From the NCBI GenBank assembly GCA_002375465.1, contig DFLT01000015.1, positions 1 to 64,000 on the forward strand: a stretch of 64,000 bases of DNA. Direction: 5' to 3'. The position numbers and the translations under genes are program-made. Below the pieces are notes generated by a model. It had not been told where the DNA came from. It saw only the letters and a list, made by a program, of their open reading frames with translations, and did not search any database. The stretch's first letter is position 1. Every line of letters begins with the position of its first letter. The stretch comes from Alphaproteobacteria bacterium UBA3612 (lineage in GTDB: Bacteria; Pseudomonadota; Alphaproteobacteria; Sphingomonadales; Sphingomonadaceae). Positions 52,564 through 61,684 of this stretch are shown piece by piece.

Positions 52564-52734
52564 ATGAAGCGACTTGCCTTTCTTAAAGCATGGGCGACTG
52601 CGCTAATAGCGATTGCTGCTCAATTCATTCTTTTGGCATTCGTTTTGAATGTAAATATAATTATTTCCGCAGCGACGTCTGCAGTTTTGCTGGTGTATTT
52701 CCTATATCTGATATGGCCGATCCTTAGAAAGTGA
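52564..52734 (+). CDS. Small two-helix membrane protein, 56 residues
   Basis: A 57-codon frame giving MKRLAFLKAWATALIAI at its start and two hydrophobic helices (roughly residues 8-28 and 33-52), ending with Arg-Lys: a positive-inside hairpin topology. It is much lower in GC than its neighbours. Its stop overlaps a GTG that opens the next frame (GTGA). I recognise no family. Too short to be sure it is translated, but composition, topology and coupling support it. Confidence 0.5.
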   Translation: MKRLAFLKAWATALIAIAAQFILLAFVLNVNIIISAATSAVLLVYFLYLIWPILRK

Positions 52735-52907
52735 ATTCTAATTGCCACCATATTATGAGATGGGAGCAGTCTCTCGATTGTAGTGATAGGGTGGAGAAGA
52801 TTGCGTTGTTACAAGGTACCACATTCGTAAAGGGACGGCATGACTTTGCGATCAAGGTACCTTCTACTGGTTATTTGCCTCTCAGCCTCACCGGCGTTGT
52901 GATAAAT

Positions 52908-53093
52908 ATGCGCAAGCGAACCGCGGTCGCATTCGTATTGGCTGGCATACTAATAGCACTCACGGGCCGATGTGCTGCCGAGCAGGAATCCGCTATATGT
53001 GCTACCACTCCTCCAGAAGATTCTAGTCGGTATGAGGAGTGGGCAAGAGAAGTAGAAAAGGCTAATTGTGAAATAATAACTATACACGATTAG
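52908..53093 (+). CDS. Small exported protein, unknown
   Basis: A 61-residue product: an N-terminal signal-like segment (MRKRTAVAFVLAGILIALTG) followed by a short acidic mature part with three cysteines including the one in the cleavage region. The frame is open back to a GTG at 52731 that overlaps the upstream small gene, so a 120-residue form is possible, though its extra part looks non-coding. The preceding bases hold no strong ribosome site. Low GC, no family match. Confidence 0.42.
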   Translation: MRKRTAVAFVLAGILIALTGRCAAEQESAICATTPPEDSSRYEEWAREVEKANCEIITIHD

Positions 53094-53281
53094 TTATCGG
53101 CATGGGCAAGATTTTCTACTCCACGCTGGGCAACGGCGATACGCCTTCCGCTCTTGAAGCTGCAGAGCAGTTATTGCTAGCTAAAGCGTAGCTTGCCATC
53201 GCACGTCGTTAGTTGCTCATAGCTTGAATAATTGCAGTAGCGTTTTGAAGACCCGGCGGAATTCCTGAAACTCCGGCGCTT

Positions 53282-53563
53282 TTACCTGAAATTGTCGGAA
53301 TAGGCCTGGATCTTCAGGCGGTGGACGGGGGCGTCTTCTACCTGGAAATCGAGAGCTTTGGATTCGGCAAAAGCGATGGCGGCTTCGCGGCTTTCGAAGC
53401 TGAGGCGCAGCTGGCGGTTGGTGTCGGCGCTGCCGGGCCAGCCGGTCATGGGGTCGTGCGTCTGCCGGTCCGACGGCTGGTATTGCAGCATCCATTCGCC
53501 GGCATGCGCCTTGCCGGACTGCATGGCGTTGAGGGGGCGGGGGAAGATGCGGGCTTTGCTCAT
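53282..53563 (-). CDS. NADH dehydrogenase complex I accessory subunit, NDUFS4-like
   Basis: A 93-residue protein of the ETC complex I conserved-region family (mitochondrial NDUFS4, 18 kDa). Diagnostic is ARIFPRPLNAMQSGKA at the N-terminus and DPMTGWPGSADTNRQ, then LSFESREAAIAFAE. In alphaproteobacteria it is an accessory subunit of respiratory complex I, near the N module. Start at the ATG ending at 53563; the longer frame runs into the ispB 3' end. Monocistronic here. Confidence 0.92.
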   Translation of the reverse strand: MSKARIFPRPLNAMQSGKAHAGEWMLQYQPSDRQTHDPMTGWPGSADTNRQLRLSFESREAAIAFAESKALDFQVEDAPVHRLKIQAYSDNFR

Positions 53564-53604
53564 GCGGGGGAAGTGCCGCGAATGAGCGCGCCCGTCAATA
53601 GTCC

Positions 53605-54621
53605 TCAATAGGCGCGGGAGATTGCAAAGCGCACGGTTTCCGACAGCGCCTCCTTTGCCGCGCCCGCCGGGAAGTCGGCAATGGCGTCGAGGGCGAGGCT
53701 GCCATAATGGCGGGCGCGCTGCAGCGTATCGTCGATGGCGCCGACGTCCTGCATGTAGGTGCAGGCGCGGGCGAAGTCCTCTTCATCCGTGCGCCCCTCC
53801 TGTATGGCATTGCGCCAGAAGGTGCGGGCCGCGTCGTCGCCGCGCTTATAGGCGAGGATGACGGGCAGGGTCAGTTTCCCCTCCCGGAAATCATCGCCCG
53901 CATCCTTGCCCATGGTTTCGGCGTCGCCGCCATAGTCGATGGCGTCGTCGACAAGCTGAAAGGCGATGCCGAGATTGCGGCCATAGGCCTCCAGCGATTC
54001 GATGGCGCCCTCCGTCGATTCCGCGACGACACCCGCGATCTGGCAGGCGGCGGCGAACAGGACGGCGGTCTTGGCAGTGATGACGCCCAGATAGCGGTCC
54101 TCGGTCGTGTCGATGCGGCGCTGCGTCTGCAACTGGTCGACCTCACCCTGCGCGATCACTGCGCTGGCGGAGGAAAGGATTTTGAGCACGCGCAGGGAGC
54201 CGTCCTCGACCATCAGTTCGAAGGCGCGGCTGAACAGGAAGTCGCCGACGAGCACCGTCGCCTCATTCCCCCAGATCAGGTTCGCGGCCTTCTTGCCGCG
54301 CCGCTGGCCGGAGCCGTCGACGACATCGTCGTGCAGCAGGGTCGCGGTGTGGATGAATTCGACGGCGGCGGACAGCCGATGATGGCGCGCGCCCTCATAA
54401 CCGACGAGGCGTGCACTTGCGAGCGTCAGCATGGGACGCAGGCGCTTGCCGCCGCCAGAGATCAGATGGCCGGCAAGTGCGGGGATGACGGCCACGTCCG
54501 ACTGCATACGCGCCAGGATGATCTCGTTGACGCTGTTGAGTTCGGGCGCCACCAATTGCATCAGGGGTTCGATGGAGGGCGGGCGTGTGGCGCCGGGAAG
54601 CGGGTGGACCGTGGCGCTCAT
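53605..54621 (-). CDS. ispB: Polyprenyl (octaprenyl/decaprenyl) diphosphate synthase
   Basis: A 338-residue trans-prenyltransferase making the ubiquinone side chain. The first Asp-rich motif is LLHDDVVDGSGQRRG and the second QLVDDAIDYGGD; the GGGKRLRP segment near residue 55 binds isopentenyl diphosphate. In sphingomonads the main quinone is Q-10, so decaprenyl may be the product; chain length cannot be read reliably. Divergent from the chorismate mutase gene. Confidence 0.94.
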   Translation of the reverse strand: MSATVHPLPGATRPPSIEPLMQLVAPELNSVNEIILARMQSDVAVIPALAGHLISGGGKRLRPMLTLASARLVGYEGARHHRLSAAVEFIHTATLLHDDVVDGSGQRRGKKAANLIWGNEATVLVGDFLFSRAFELMVEDGSLRVLKILSSASAVIAQGEVDQLQTQRRIDTTEDRYLGVITAKTAVLFAAACQIAGVVAESTEGAIESLEAYGRNLGIAFQLVDDAIDYGGDAETMGKDAGDDFREGKLTLPVILAYKRGDDAARTFWRNAIQEGRTDEEDFARACTYMQDVGAIDDTLQRARHYGSLALDAIADFPAGAAKEALSETVRFAISRAY

Positions 54622-54714
54622 GCCGGTGGAAATCGATCGGTACTTGTCATTGGTCCCGTCTGCGGCATGCAGACGGGCTTGTCACCGTTACATTTGGCCG
54701 CAAATGAGGATTGT

Positions 54715-55011
54715 ATGACCGACAGCACGACAGATCATTCGGAGCGCCTGGCCCGCTATCGTTCCAGCATCGACAATATCGACGCCGCCCTGGTGTATAT
54801 GCTGGCGGAAAGGTTTCGAATCACGAAGGCTGTGGGCGAATTCAAGGCGAAGGAAGGCCTGCCCCCCGCCGACAAGGCGCGCGAGGCCGAACAGATCGAG
54901 CGGCTGCGCACGCTGGCGGTAAGCGCGAATCTGGATCCCGACTTTTCGGAGAAGTTCCTGAACTTCATCGTAGCGGAAGTGATTCGCCACCATGAACAGG
55001 CGCGGGAATGA
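54715..55011 (+). CDS. Chorismate mutase (AroQ class)
   Basis: A 98-residue all-helical chorismate mutase making prephenate for Phe and Tyr. The first helix RYRSSIDNIDAALVYMLAER has the Arg and Asp of the active site, and FRITKAVGEFKAKEGLPPAD supplies the Lys and Arg. Start at ATG 54715 (AGGA upstream); a long in-frame upstream extension is antisense to ispB. It is the free, single-domain form. Confidence 0.93.
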   Translation: MTDSTTDHSERLARYRSSIDNIDAALVYMLAERFRITKAVGEFKAKEGLPPADKAREAEQIERLRTLAVSANLDPDFSEKFLNFIVAEVIRHHEQARE

Positions 55012-55080
55012 AGCGCGCGGGCTGAACATCCGGGATAATTTGGTAGGAAGGATGCGGTCGGAACCGCCAACCTCCGGGCG

Positions 55081-55428
55081 TTACGCCTTTTCCAGCGTCA
55101 TTTGCAGGGGGTGCTCGTTCTTCTTGGCGAAGTCGAGAACCTGATTCACCTTCGTCTCGGCGACCTCATAAGTGAAAACGCCGCACAGGCCGACGCCCTT
55201 TTGGTGGACGTGCAGCATGACCTGCGTCGCCTCCTCCGGCGTCATGCGGAAATAGCGTTGCAGCACGGCCACGACGAATTCCATGGGCGTATAATCGTCA
55301 TTCAGCATCAGAACCTTGTACAGCGACGGCTTTTTCGTCTTCGGCCGCGTACGGGTGGCCACACCCGATTCGCGATCGGGAGGACCGCCGTCCTGATCCT
55401 TGTCTGCTGAATAAGGGCCGATGCTCAT
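55081..55428 (-). CDS. clpS: ATP-dependent Clp protease adaptor ClpS
   Basis: A 115-residue N-end-rule adaptor. The core LYKVLMLNDDYTPMEFVVAVL has the degron-binding Asn-Asp pair, and AMLxH-type VMLHVHQKG and GVFTYEVAETKV follow. The N-terminal 30 residues are the flexible tail that enters ClpA. Start at the ATG ending at 55428; earlier in-frame ATGs give an atypical leader. clpA is not adjacent in this window. Confidence 0.94.
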   Translation of the reverse strand: MSIGPYSADKDQDGGPPDRESGVATRTRPKTKKPSLYKVLMLNDDYTPMEFVVAVLQRYFRMTPEEATQVMLHVHQKGVGLCGVFTYEVAETKVNQVLDFAKKNEHPLQMTLEKA

Positions 55429-55545
55429 TGAGACCAATCTAGTCGTTCCGTCGGTGAGTGCAATATTCCTGTCGAAATGGCTGCCCATGAAAAAGGGCCG
55501 CACCGGCATACCGGAACGGCCCCGATCCATCACAAAAGCGATTTA

Positions 55546-56355
55546 GTTGACGCTTTTGAACTTTTCGCCAGCGACCGCCATGCGGTTCTGCAGCGGCGCC
55601 ATCACTTCACCCGCCAGGCGGAACATGCGTTCCGTCATGGTGGAGGTCTGCGAAACCATCTGATCGAACTGTCCGCGCATGAATTCGCTTTGTACCTGCA
55701 TGACTTCGTTGGGGTTCTTCACCGAAGAAATCTTCTGCATGTTCGCGGAAAGGTCCTCGACGCTCTTCTTAGCGAATTCGGCCTGATCGCGGACGATCGA
55801 CTGCGTTCCCTCGACATATACCTTCGACGCTTCGACGAGGGCTTCGACATTGCCGCGGGCAAAGCCACCGACTTCTTCCATCGCCTTGACGCCGCGTTCC
55901 ATGGCGTCGCGGCTCTTGGCCGTCATTTCCTCGACAGCGACCTTCGACTGGTTCATCGCGGTCTCGGTCTGGGATTTCATCGTTTCAGTGGGGTTGGTTG
56001 CTTCTGCCATTTTAGATGTCCTGTTCGGTTCTGATTTGGTGGGTTCGGTCGCGCGGGCACGGAGGCCTGCAGCGGCGGGTTTCTTCGCCGCGACCGTCTT
56101 CTTCGCTGCTTTCCTGGCCGCCTTTTTCACGACGGGCTTCTTGGGCGCGACCTGCGCCTTGGCAACCGTCTTCGCGGCAGTTGCTGTCTCTGCTGGGGCC
56201 TTTGGCGCCGGAGCGGAGATGGCCTTTGCCACCTGCTCCGGTTTCGCCTGTGCCTCCGGCACGCGCGGCTGCGCCGGCGTTTTTTCACTCGGCGCTATCG
56301 CCTTTTCAATTGGCGCCCCTTTGGGGGCCTTTGTCTCGGCAGCTTTTTCAGCCAT
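55546..56355 (-). CDS. Phasin family protein
   Basis: About 270 residues. The C-terminal ~150 residues form the amphipathic helical phasin domain (ETAMNQSKVAVEEMTAKSRD... SEFMRGQFDQMV) that coats polyhydroxyalkanoate granules. The N-terminal part is Ala/Lys/Pro-rich (KKPVVKKAARKAAKK), histone H1-like, as in phasins that also bind DNA. The stop is at 55543-55545. Start at the ATG ending at 56355 has GGAG six bases upstream; an internal ATG (MAEATNPTETMK) would give a phasin domain alone. TGCA-rich sites lie upstream. Confidence 0.9.
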
Positions 56356-56387
56356 CGGAAACTCCGTTTCAATTGCATTCACGCCCA

Positions 56388-56457
56388 TGTTGCATTGCAC
56401 AATAGCATTCCGAACGTTCGACGTCAAGAATTATTGTGCAGTGCAGCAAAACTGCAA
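56388..56457. promoter_or_regulatory. TGCA-rich sites upstream of the phasin gene (candidate PhaR operators)
   Basis: GTTGCATTGCACAA at 56389-56402 and TTGTGCAGTGCAGC at 56434-56447, followed by CTGCAA. PhaR of Paracoccus and relatives binds TGCA-rich sequences at phasin promoters. Assignment inferred from motif and context. Confidence 0.45.
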
Positions 56458-56474
56458 TCTACGGAAATAGCGCC

Positions 56475-57848
56475 CTAAACGTCGACTTTTTCCAAGCCGG
56501 ATGCCGATAGCTGGTCATTGATCATGGCGATGAGCCGCTGGAGCGCAGCCTCGGACTTTGCCTCGGCGCGTGCCACCAGGACATTTTGCGTGTTGGATGC
56601 GCGCAGCAGCCACCAGCCGTCCTCCGTATTGACGCGCACACCGTCGATCTCGCTCATCTCCGCACCGGTTTCCTTCAGGCGTTCGCGCACCTCTTCGATG
56701 ACGGCAAATTTGCGATCCTCGTCCACCTCGAAGCGAAGCTCTGGCGTGTTGTAGAGGTTGGGCATGGCGCCCTTCATCTCTGTCAGGGACACGCCAGCGC
56801 GGGAGAGGGCGCGAAGCAGGCGCACTGCGGCATAGAGCGCGTCGTCAAAGCCGTAATAGCGATGCTTGAAGAAGATATGCCCCGACATTTCGCCGGCGAG
56901 CGGGGAGTCGGTTTCCTTCATCTTCGCTTTGACGAGGCTGTGCCCGGTCTTCCACATCAGCGGCTTGCCGCCGCGCTGTGCGATATGGTCGAACAAAGCC
57001 TGGCTGGCCTTTACGTCGGCGATGATGGTGGCGCCGGGAACGTCCTGCAGCACATCCTCTGCCAGGATCATGAGCAACTGGTCGCCCCAGACGATGCGCC
57101 CCTTTGAATCGATCGCACCGATCCGGTCGCCATCGCCATCGAATGCGAGGCCGAAGTCGAGATCATGCTCCTTTACCGCAGCGCGCAGATCCTCAAGATT
57201 ATGCTCCTCCGTCGGATCGGGATGGTGATTGGGGAAATCGCCGTCGATCTCGGTAAAGAGCAGCGTATGCTGTCCGGGCAGCTTCGCCGTCAGCTTTTCG
57301 ACCACGCGTCCGGCGGCGCCGTTGCCGCAGTCCCAAGCGATGCGGTAATCCTTTGACGGGGCGTCTTTCAGCAGACGCTCAACATATTCATCCTCTATGT
57401 CGACGCTGGACGAGGTGCCATGGCCGGATTCCACGTCCTCCGACGATGCCATGGTGCCGAGCGCGCGGATGTCGTCGCCATAGAAGGGACCGGTGCCCAG
57501 CATCATCTTGAAGCCGTTATAATCGGGCGGATTATGGCTGCCCGTAATCATCATGCCGCCGTCCGCCTGCAGCGCGTGGACGGCGTAATAGAGCATCGGC
57601 GTGGGGCCAAGGCCGATGCGGAGCGTGTCGATGCCGGCGGCGTTCAGCCCCTCTACCAGCGCAGCCTCTAGCGCGGGCGAGGAATGACGGCCGTCATAGC
57701 CAACGGCGACCTTTGACCCACCCTCTCTCCGCACGCGGGTGCCGAAGGTGCGGCCCAGCCAGCGGGCATCCTCCTCCGTCAGCGTGTCGCCGACAATTCC
57801 GCGAACGTCATATTCGCGCAGCAACGTACGGTGAAAATCATGGGGCAT
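56475..57848 (-). CDS. Phosphomannomutase/phosphoglucomutase
   Basis: A 457-residue alpha-D-phosphohexomutase. Phosphoserine loop TGSHNPPDYNGFKM, metal loop FDGDGDRIG, sugar-binding GEMSGHIFFKHRYYGFDDA and phosphate-binding RASNTQNVL are in order. It interconverts 1- and 6-phosphates of glucose and mannose, supplying exopolysaccharide and glycolipid precursors; the sphingomonad homologue PgmG does this for gellan-type polymers. Downstream of a phasin's promoter region on the same strand but with its own start. Confidence 0.95.
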   Translation of the reverse strand: MPHDFHRTLLREYDVRGIVGDTLTEEDARWLGRTFGTRVRREGGSKVAVGYDGRHSSPALEAALVEGLNAAGIDTLRIGLGPTPMLYYAVHALQADGGMMITGSHNPPDYNGFKMMLGTGPFYGDDIRALGTMASSEDVESGHGTSSSVDIEDEYVERLLKDAPSKDYRIAWDCGNGAAGRVVEKLTAKLPGQHTLLFTEIDGDFPNHHPDPTEEHNLEDLRAAVKEHDLDFGLAFDGDGDRIGAIDSKGRIVWGDQLLMILAEDVLQDVPGATIIADVKASQALFDHIAQRGGKPLMWKTGHSLVKAKMKETDSPLAGEMSGHIFFKHRYYGFDDALYAAVRLLRALSRAGVSLTEMKGAMPNLYNTPELRFEVDEDRKFAVIEEVRERLKETGAEMSEIDGVRVNTEDGWWLLRASNTQNVLVARAEAKSEAALQRLIAMINDQLSASGLEKVDV

Positions 57849-57866
57849 GTGAGAGGCTTCCTTGGC

Positions 57867-58268
57867 TCAGGATTTTTTCATCTTAGAGGCAATCAAGACG
57901 TCGCGCGCCTCATTCAGTTCCGCGCTGGCGGCATCGGTGCCGCCCCGGTCGGGATGAGCAGAGGCGATGGCGAGCCGATGCGCGGCCCGAATCTCCTCGA
58001 TCGTGGCGGTCGTGCTGACGTGAAGAATGGCGGCCGCCTTGCGAACCGTCATGCGTGTGTCGGGGGGAGGTTTTAGGCCCGTCCATCCCAGATAGGCGCC
58101 GACGCCGATCAGCGGAATGCCGACAAAGGCCTGGCCGCGCAGTAGAATGTAAAGCCCGATCAGAATCGCACCCGCCCCGGCAATGGCGCGCAGCCGCTGC
58201 GGCGTCAGCAAGCCCAGATACCAGAATACGGCGAGCGCACCCAAGAGGACGAGGATGAGGGGGCCCAT
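57867..58268 (-). CDS. Membrane-anchored J-domain protein
   Basis: A 133-residue protein: two or three N-terminal hydrophobic helices (residues 3-20, 28-62), then a C-terminal J-domain with the invariant His-Pro-Asp (IASAHPDRGGTD). The topology resembles mitochondrial Tim14/Pam18-type J-proteins, though bacterial members are not known to act in import. It would recruit DnaK to the inner membrane. Its start codon overlaps the last base of the upstream mipZ stop, so the two are coupled. Confidence 0.87.
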   Translation of the reverse strand: MGPLILVLLGALAVFWYLGLLTPQRLRAIAGAGAILIGLYILLRGQAFVGIPLIGVGAYLGWTGLKPPPDTRMTVRKAAAILHVSTTATIEEIRAAHRLAIASAHPDRGGTDAASAELNEARDVLIASKMKKS

Positions 58269-59068
58269 CAGGCGGCGGCCCTCTCCGCATCGGGGGTGTC
58301 TGCCGCATCGGAAAGGCCGGGCAGATTCATGCTGGCCACCAGCTTGCGCAGTTCCGCGCGGGCGGCGACGTGGCTGAGCCGCGCCTCGTCGATCACGTCG
58401 AGATCGAGGAGAGTGAGGCCACGAGGGAAAAGTTCCCGGTAGATGACACGCTCAGAAAGGCCCGGCGCGACGCGGTAGCCGATGCGCGGCGCCAGCTGAT
58501 CGAGCGCCTTGCCCACGCGAACCATATTATTCGCTGCCAGATGCGCCAGGCGGTTGCGGACGACGATCCAATCGACAGAGCCGGCATCATGGCGCGCCCG
58601 TTCCTTTCGCGCATTCCACACCATTTCCGCATAGAAACTGGGCCGCTTTACCGCGAAGGTTTCCGCATCGACCTGTCCGATCAGGTCGAAATCGACAAAG
58701 CTGTCGTTCATCGGGGTCACCAGCGTATCGGCGCGCCCCATGGCCACCTGCCCCAGATCGCTGTTGCGGCCCGGCGTATCGATAATGACGAAATCCACGT
58801 CCGAACCGAGCGCGGCATCGAGGGCAGCGGCGCTTCCGTCGCTGCCATCCTGTATCACGCTGGTTTTCGGAAGGCCGAGGCCGAGGCCATGACCGTCCGC
58901 GAAGGACTGGCGGTTTTCCATGTACCGGGCGAATGTACGCTGCCGGTCATCAAGGTCGACGGCAACGACGCTGCGGCCTGCATTCATAAGCGAGACGGCG
59001 ACATGAACAGCAGTGGTGGACTTGCCGGTCCCCCCCTTTTCATTCCCGAAGGTGATGATGTGTGGCAA
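58268..59068 (-). CDS. mipZ: Division plane positioning ATPase MipZ
   Basis: A 266-residue ParA/MinD-superfamily ATPase. The deviant Walker A is GNEKGGTGKSTTAVH, with VDLDDRQRTFARYMENR and VIIDTPGRNSDL following; this set marks MipZ, which forms a bipolar gradient with ParB and inhibits FtsZ away from midcell in alphaproteobacteria. Divergent from panC and followed directly by the J-domain gene. Confidence 0.95.
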   Translation of the reverse strand: MPHIITFGNEKGGTGKSTTAVHVAVSLMNAGRSVVAVDLDDRQRTFARYMENRQSFADGHGLGLGLPKTSVIQDGSDGSAAALDAALGSDVDFVIIDTPGRNSDLGQVAMGRADTLVTPMNDSFVDFDLIGQVDAETFAVKRPSFYAEMVWNARKERARHDAGSVDWIVVRNRLAHLAANNMVRVGKALDQLAPRIGYRVAPGLSERVIYRELFPRGLTLLDLDVIDEARLSHVAARAELRKLVASMNLPGLSDAADTPDAERAAA

Positions 59069-59157
59069 GACGATCCCCGGTTTGCTTGCATAGACTTGAC
59101 GAGTATCGCGCTGTTTCGGACACGGACCCCCTCAAGTCAACGACAGGACGCCTATTC

Positions 59158-60003
59158 ATGCAGGTTGTAAGAACGGTAGCGGCACTGCGCGTGGTGGTCG
59201 ACGGCTGGCGGCGCGCGGGCGAGAAATCGGCCCTGATCCCGACGATGGGCGCTTTGCATGCCGGACATCTGGCGCTGGTGGCGACGGGGCGGGCGGCGGC
59301 GGACCGGACGGTGGCCAGTATCTTCGTCAATCCGACCCAGTTCGCGGCGGGCGAGGATCTGGACCGCTATCCCCGGCAGGAGGTCGCCGACCGCGCCGCG
59401 CTGGAGGAGGTGGGTTGCGACCTGCTATATGCGCCCGCCGTCGAGGAAATGTATCCCGACGGCTTTGCGACATCGGTGCGGGTGGCGGGCCTGCCGCAAT
59501 TGCTGTGCGGCAATTCCCGGCCCGGCCATTTCGACGGTGTCGCGACCGTGGTGGCGAAATTGTTCAGCCAGGCGCGCACCGACATGGCGGTGTTCGGGGA
59601 AAAGGACTGGCAGCAACTGGCCATCATCCGCCGCGCCGCACGCGATCTGGATTTGCCGGTGGAGATATTGGGTGTCCCCATCGTCCGTGACGAGGACGGC
59701 CTCGCCCTCTCCTCTCGCAACGCATATCTATCGCCGGGGGAACGCGCGAAGGCCGTGGCCCTGCCGGATGCCATGAAGGACGCGGTGACGCGGATCGAGG
59801 GCGGCGACTCCGTGCCCGAGGTTCTGCAGGCAGTGCGGGAGGCGCTGACCGCCGCAGGCTTCGCTGTCGATTATGTGGAACTGCGCGGCGCCGAAGACCT
59901 GGAGGCGCTGTCCCGCGTAGACCGCCCGGCGCGCCTGTTCGCGGCGGCAAGCATCGGCAAGACCCGCCTGATCGACAATATGGCTGTCGTGCCGGGCGCC
60001 TAG
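59158..60003 (+). CDS. panC: Pantothenate synthetase
   Basis: A 281-residue enzyme joining pantoate and beta-alanine with ATP. Motifs: PTMGALHAGHLALV (HIGH-like), SIFVNPTQF, GEKDWQQL and the LSSRNAYLS loop. Start at ATG 59158 (AGGA upstream); the longer frame enters the mipZ promoter region. panB is not adjacent. Confidence 0.96.
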   Translation: MQVVRTVAALRVVVDGWRRAGEKSALIPTMGALHAGHLALVATGRAAADRTVASIFVNPTQFAAGEDLDRYPRQEVADRAALEEVGCDLLYAPAVEEMYPDGFATSVRVAGLPQLLCGNSRPGHFDGVATVVAKLFSQARTDMAVFGEKDWQQLAIIRRAARDLDLPVEILGVPIVRDEDGLALSSRNAYLSPGERAKAVALPDAMKDAVTRIEGGDSVPEVLQAVREALTAAGFAVDYVELRGAEDLEALSRVDRPARLFAAASIGKTRLIDNMAVVPGA

Positions 60004-60094
60004 CAGCGCCAGGGCGCTAACATCCGCGATTCGGGGCGGAGGGCGCCTATCTCCTCACTTGCCGCCCCGGCGCGTGTCGCCTACCGATCTGCGC

Positions 60095-61684
60095 ATGACA
60101 GATTCTGAACGCCGTGACGCCGCCCTGCAATCCAAAGCCTGGCCCTATGAGGAGGCGCGCCGGCTCCTGAAACGCTATCCCGAAGGCGTGAAGCAGGACG
60201 GCAGCGCGATTATCTTTGAAACCGGATACGGACCCAGCGGCCTGCCGCATATCGGCACGTTCAACGAAGTGCTGCGCACGACCATGGTGCGGCGGGCGCT
60301 GCATGAAATGGTCGACGCGAAGACGCGGCTGATCGCCTTTTCGGACGATATGGACGGCCTGAGGAAAGTGCCCGACAATGTGCCCAATCCGCAGCTGCTG
60401 ACGCCGCATCTGGGAAAGCCGCTGACGCAGATTCCCGATCCCTTTGGGACGCATGACAGCTTTGCGGCGCATAATAATGCGCGGCTGCGGGCGTTTCTGG
60501 ATCAATATGGATTCGACTATGAATTCCTGTCCTCGACCGAACAATATCAGTCCGGCGCGTTCGACGACACGCTGCGGACGGTATTGCGGCGGTACGACCA
60601 GATCATGGACATCATGCTGCCCACGCTGCGCGAGGAACGCCGCGCGACCTATTCACCGGTCCTGCCGATCAGCCCGTCGACGGGCGCCGTGCTGCAGATG
60701 CCGGTCGAGGTGATCGATGCGGATGCGGGGACGATCCGCTTTGCCGATGCCGACGGACAGATGATCGAGGGGTCCGCGCTGGGCGGCGCGGCAAAGCTGC
60801 AGTGGAAGGCGGACTGGGCGATGCGCTGGGTCGCACTGGGCGTCGACTATGAAATGTACGGCAAGGATCTGACCGATTCGGGCGTGCAATCCGGCCGGAT
60901 CGCAAAGGTGCTGGGCGGCCGCAAGCCGGAGGGCATGATTTACGAAATGTTCCTGGACGCTCAGGGCGAGAAGATCTCGAAATCCAAGGGCAATGGCCTC
61001 TCCATCGACGAATGGCTGACCTATGGGCCGGAGGAGAGCCTGGCCTTTTACATCTTTCGCGAGCCGAAGCGGGCGAAGCAGTTGCACACCGGCCTGATCC
61101 CGAAAATCATCGACGATTATTTCCAGATGCGTACCAATTACGTCGACCAGCCGTGGGACAAGCGGCTGGGCAATCCGGTGCATCATGTTCACATGGCAAA
61201 GCCGGGCGGCGAGGTTCCCACGGGCGACCTGGCGGTGCCCTTTTCCCTGATCCTGAATCTGGTCGGCGTGATGGGCGAGGAGGCGGACCGGGATACCGTC
61301 TGGGCGTATCTTGCCAATTATGCGCCCGACGCGAGCCCCGAATCGGATCCTGAGCTGGATGCGCTGATCCGTCATGCCGTCGCCTATGTCCGGGAGGTTG
61401 TGGCGCCGACGCTGCAGAAGCGTGCGCCCACGGATCAGGAGCGGGCGGCGCTGAAGGACCTGGACGATCGGCTGGCCAATCTCGATTCCGTTCAGGCTGA
61501 GGACATTCAGAATGAGGTCTATGCGGTTGGCAAACGGCACGAATTCGAGCCGTTGCGGGCGTGGTTCGCCGCGCTCTACGAAACCTTGCTGGGATCGTCG
61601 CAGGGGCCGCGAATGGGCAGTTTCATCGCGCTCTATGGAATCGACAATAGCCGCAAGCTGATCGCGGAGGCACTGAAACGGTGA
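60095..61684 (+). CDS. lysK: Lysyl-tRNA synthetase, class I
   Basis: A 529-residue class I LysRS, the archaeal-type enzyme that replaces class II LysRS in alphaproteobacteria and some others. HIGH-like SGLPHIGTFNE and KMSKS-like GEKISKSKGNG are intact, and the C-terminal alpha-helical anticodon domain is complete. I prefer ATG 60095; the open frame begins at TTG 60059. The stop overlaps the GTG of the next gene. Confidence 0.96.
   Translation: MTDSERRDAALQSKAWPYEEARRLLKRYPEGVKQDGSAIIFETGYGPSGLPHIGTFNEVLRTTMVRRALHEMVDAKTRLIAFSDDMDGLRKVPDNVPNPQLLTPHLGKPLTQIPDPFGTHDSFAAHNNARLRAFLDQYGFDYEFLSSTEQYQSGAFDDTLRTVLRRYDQIMDIMLPTLREERRATYSPVLPISPSTGAVLQMPVEVIDADAGTIRFADADGQMIEGSALGGAAKLQWKADWAMRWVALGVDYEMYGKDLTDSGVQSGRIAKVLGGRKPEGMIYEMFLDAQGEKISKSKGNGLSIDEWLTYGPEESLAFYIFREPKRAKQLHTGLIPKIIDDYFQMRTNYVDQPWDKRLGNPVHHVHMAKPGGEVPTGDLAVPFSLILNLVGVMGEEADRDTVWAYLANYAPDASPESDPELDALIRHAVAYVREVVAPTLQKRAPTDQERAALKDLDDRLANLDSVQAEDIQNEVYAVGKRHEFEPLRAWFAALYETLLGSSQGPRMGSFIALYGIDNSRKLIAEALKR

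Noticed and set aside
53102..53191. 29-codon frame downstream of the small exported protein
   Set aside because: Too short, no ribosome site and no recognised features; could be a gene fragment but cannot be supported.
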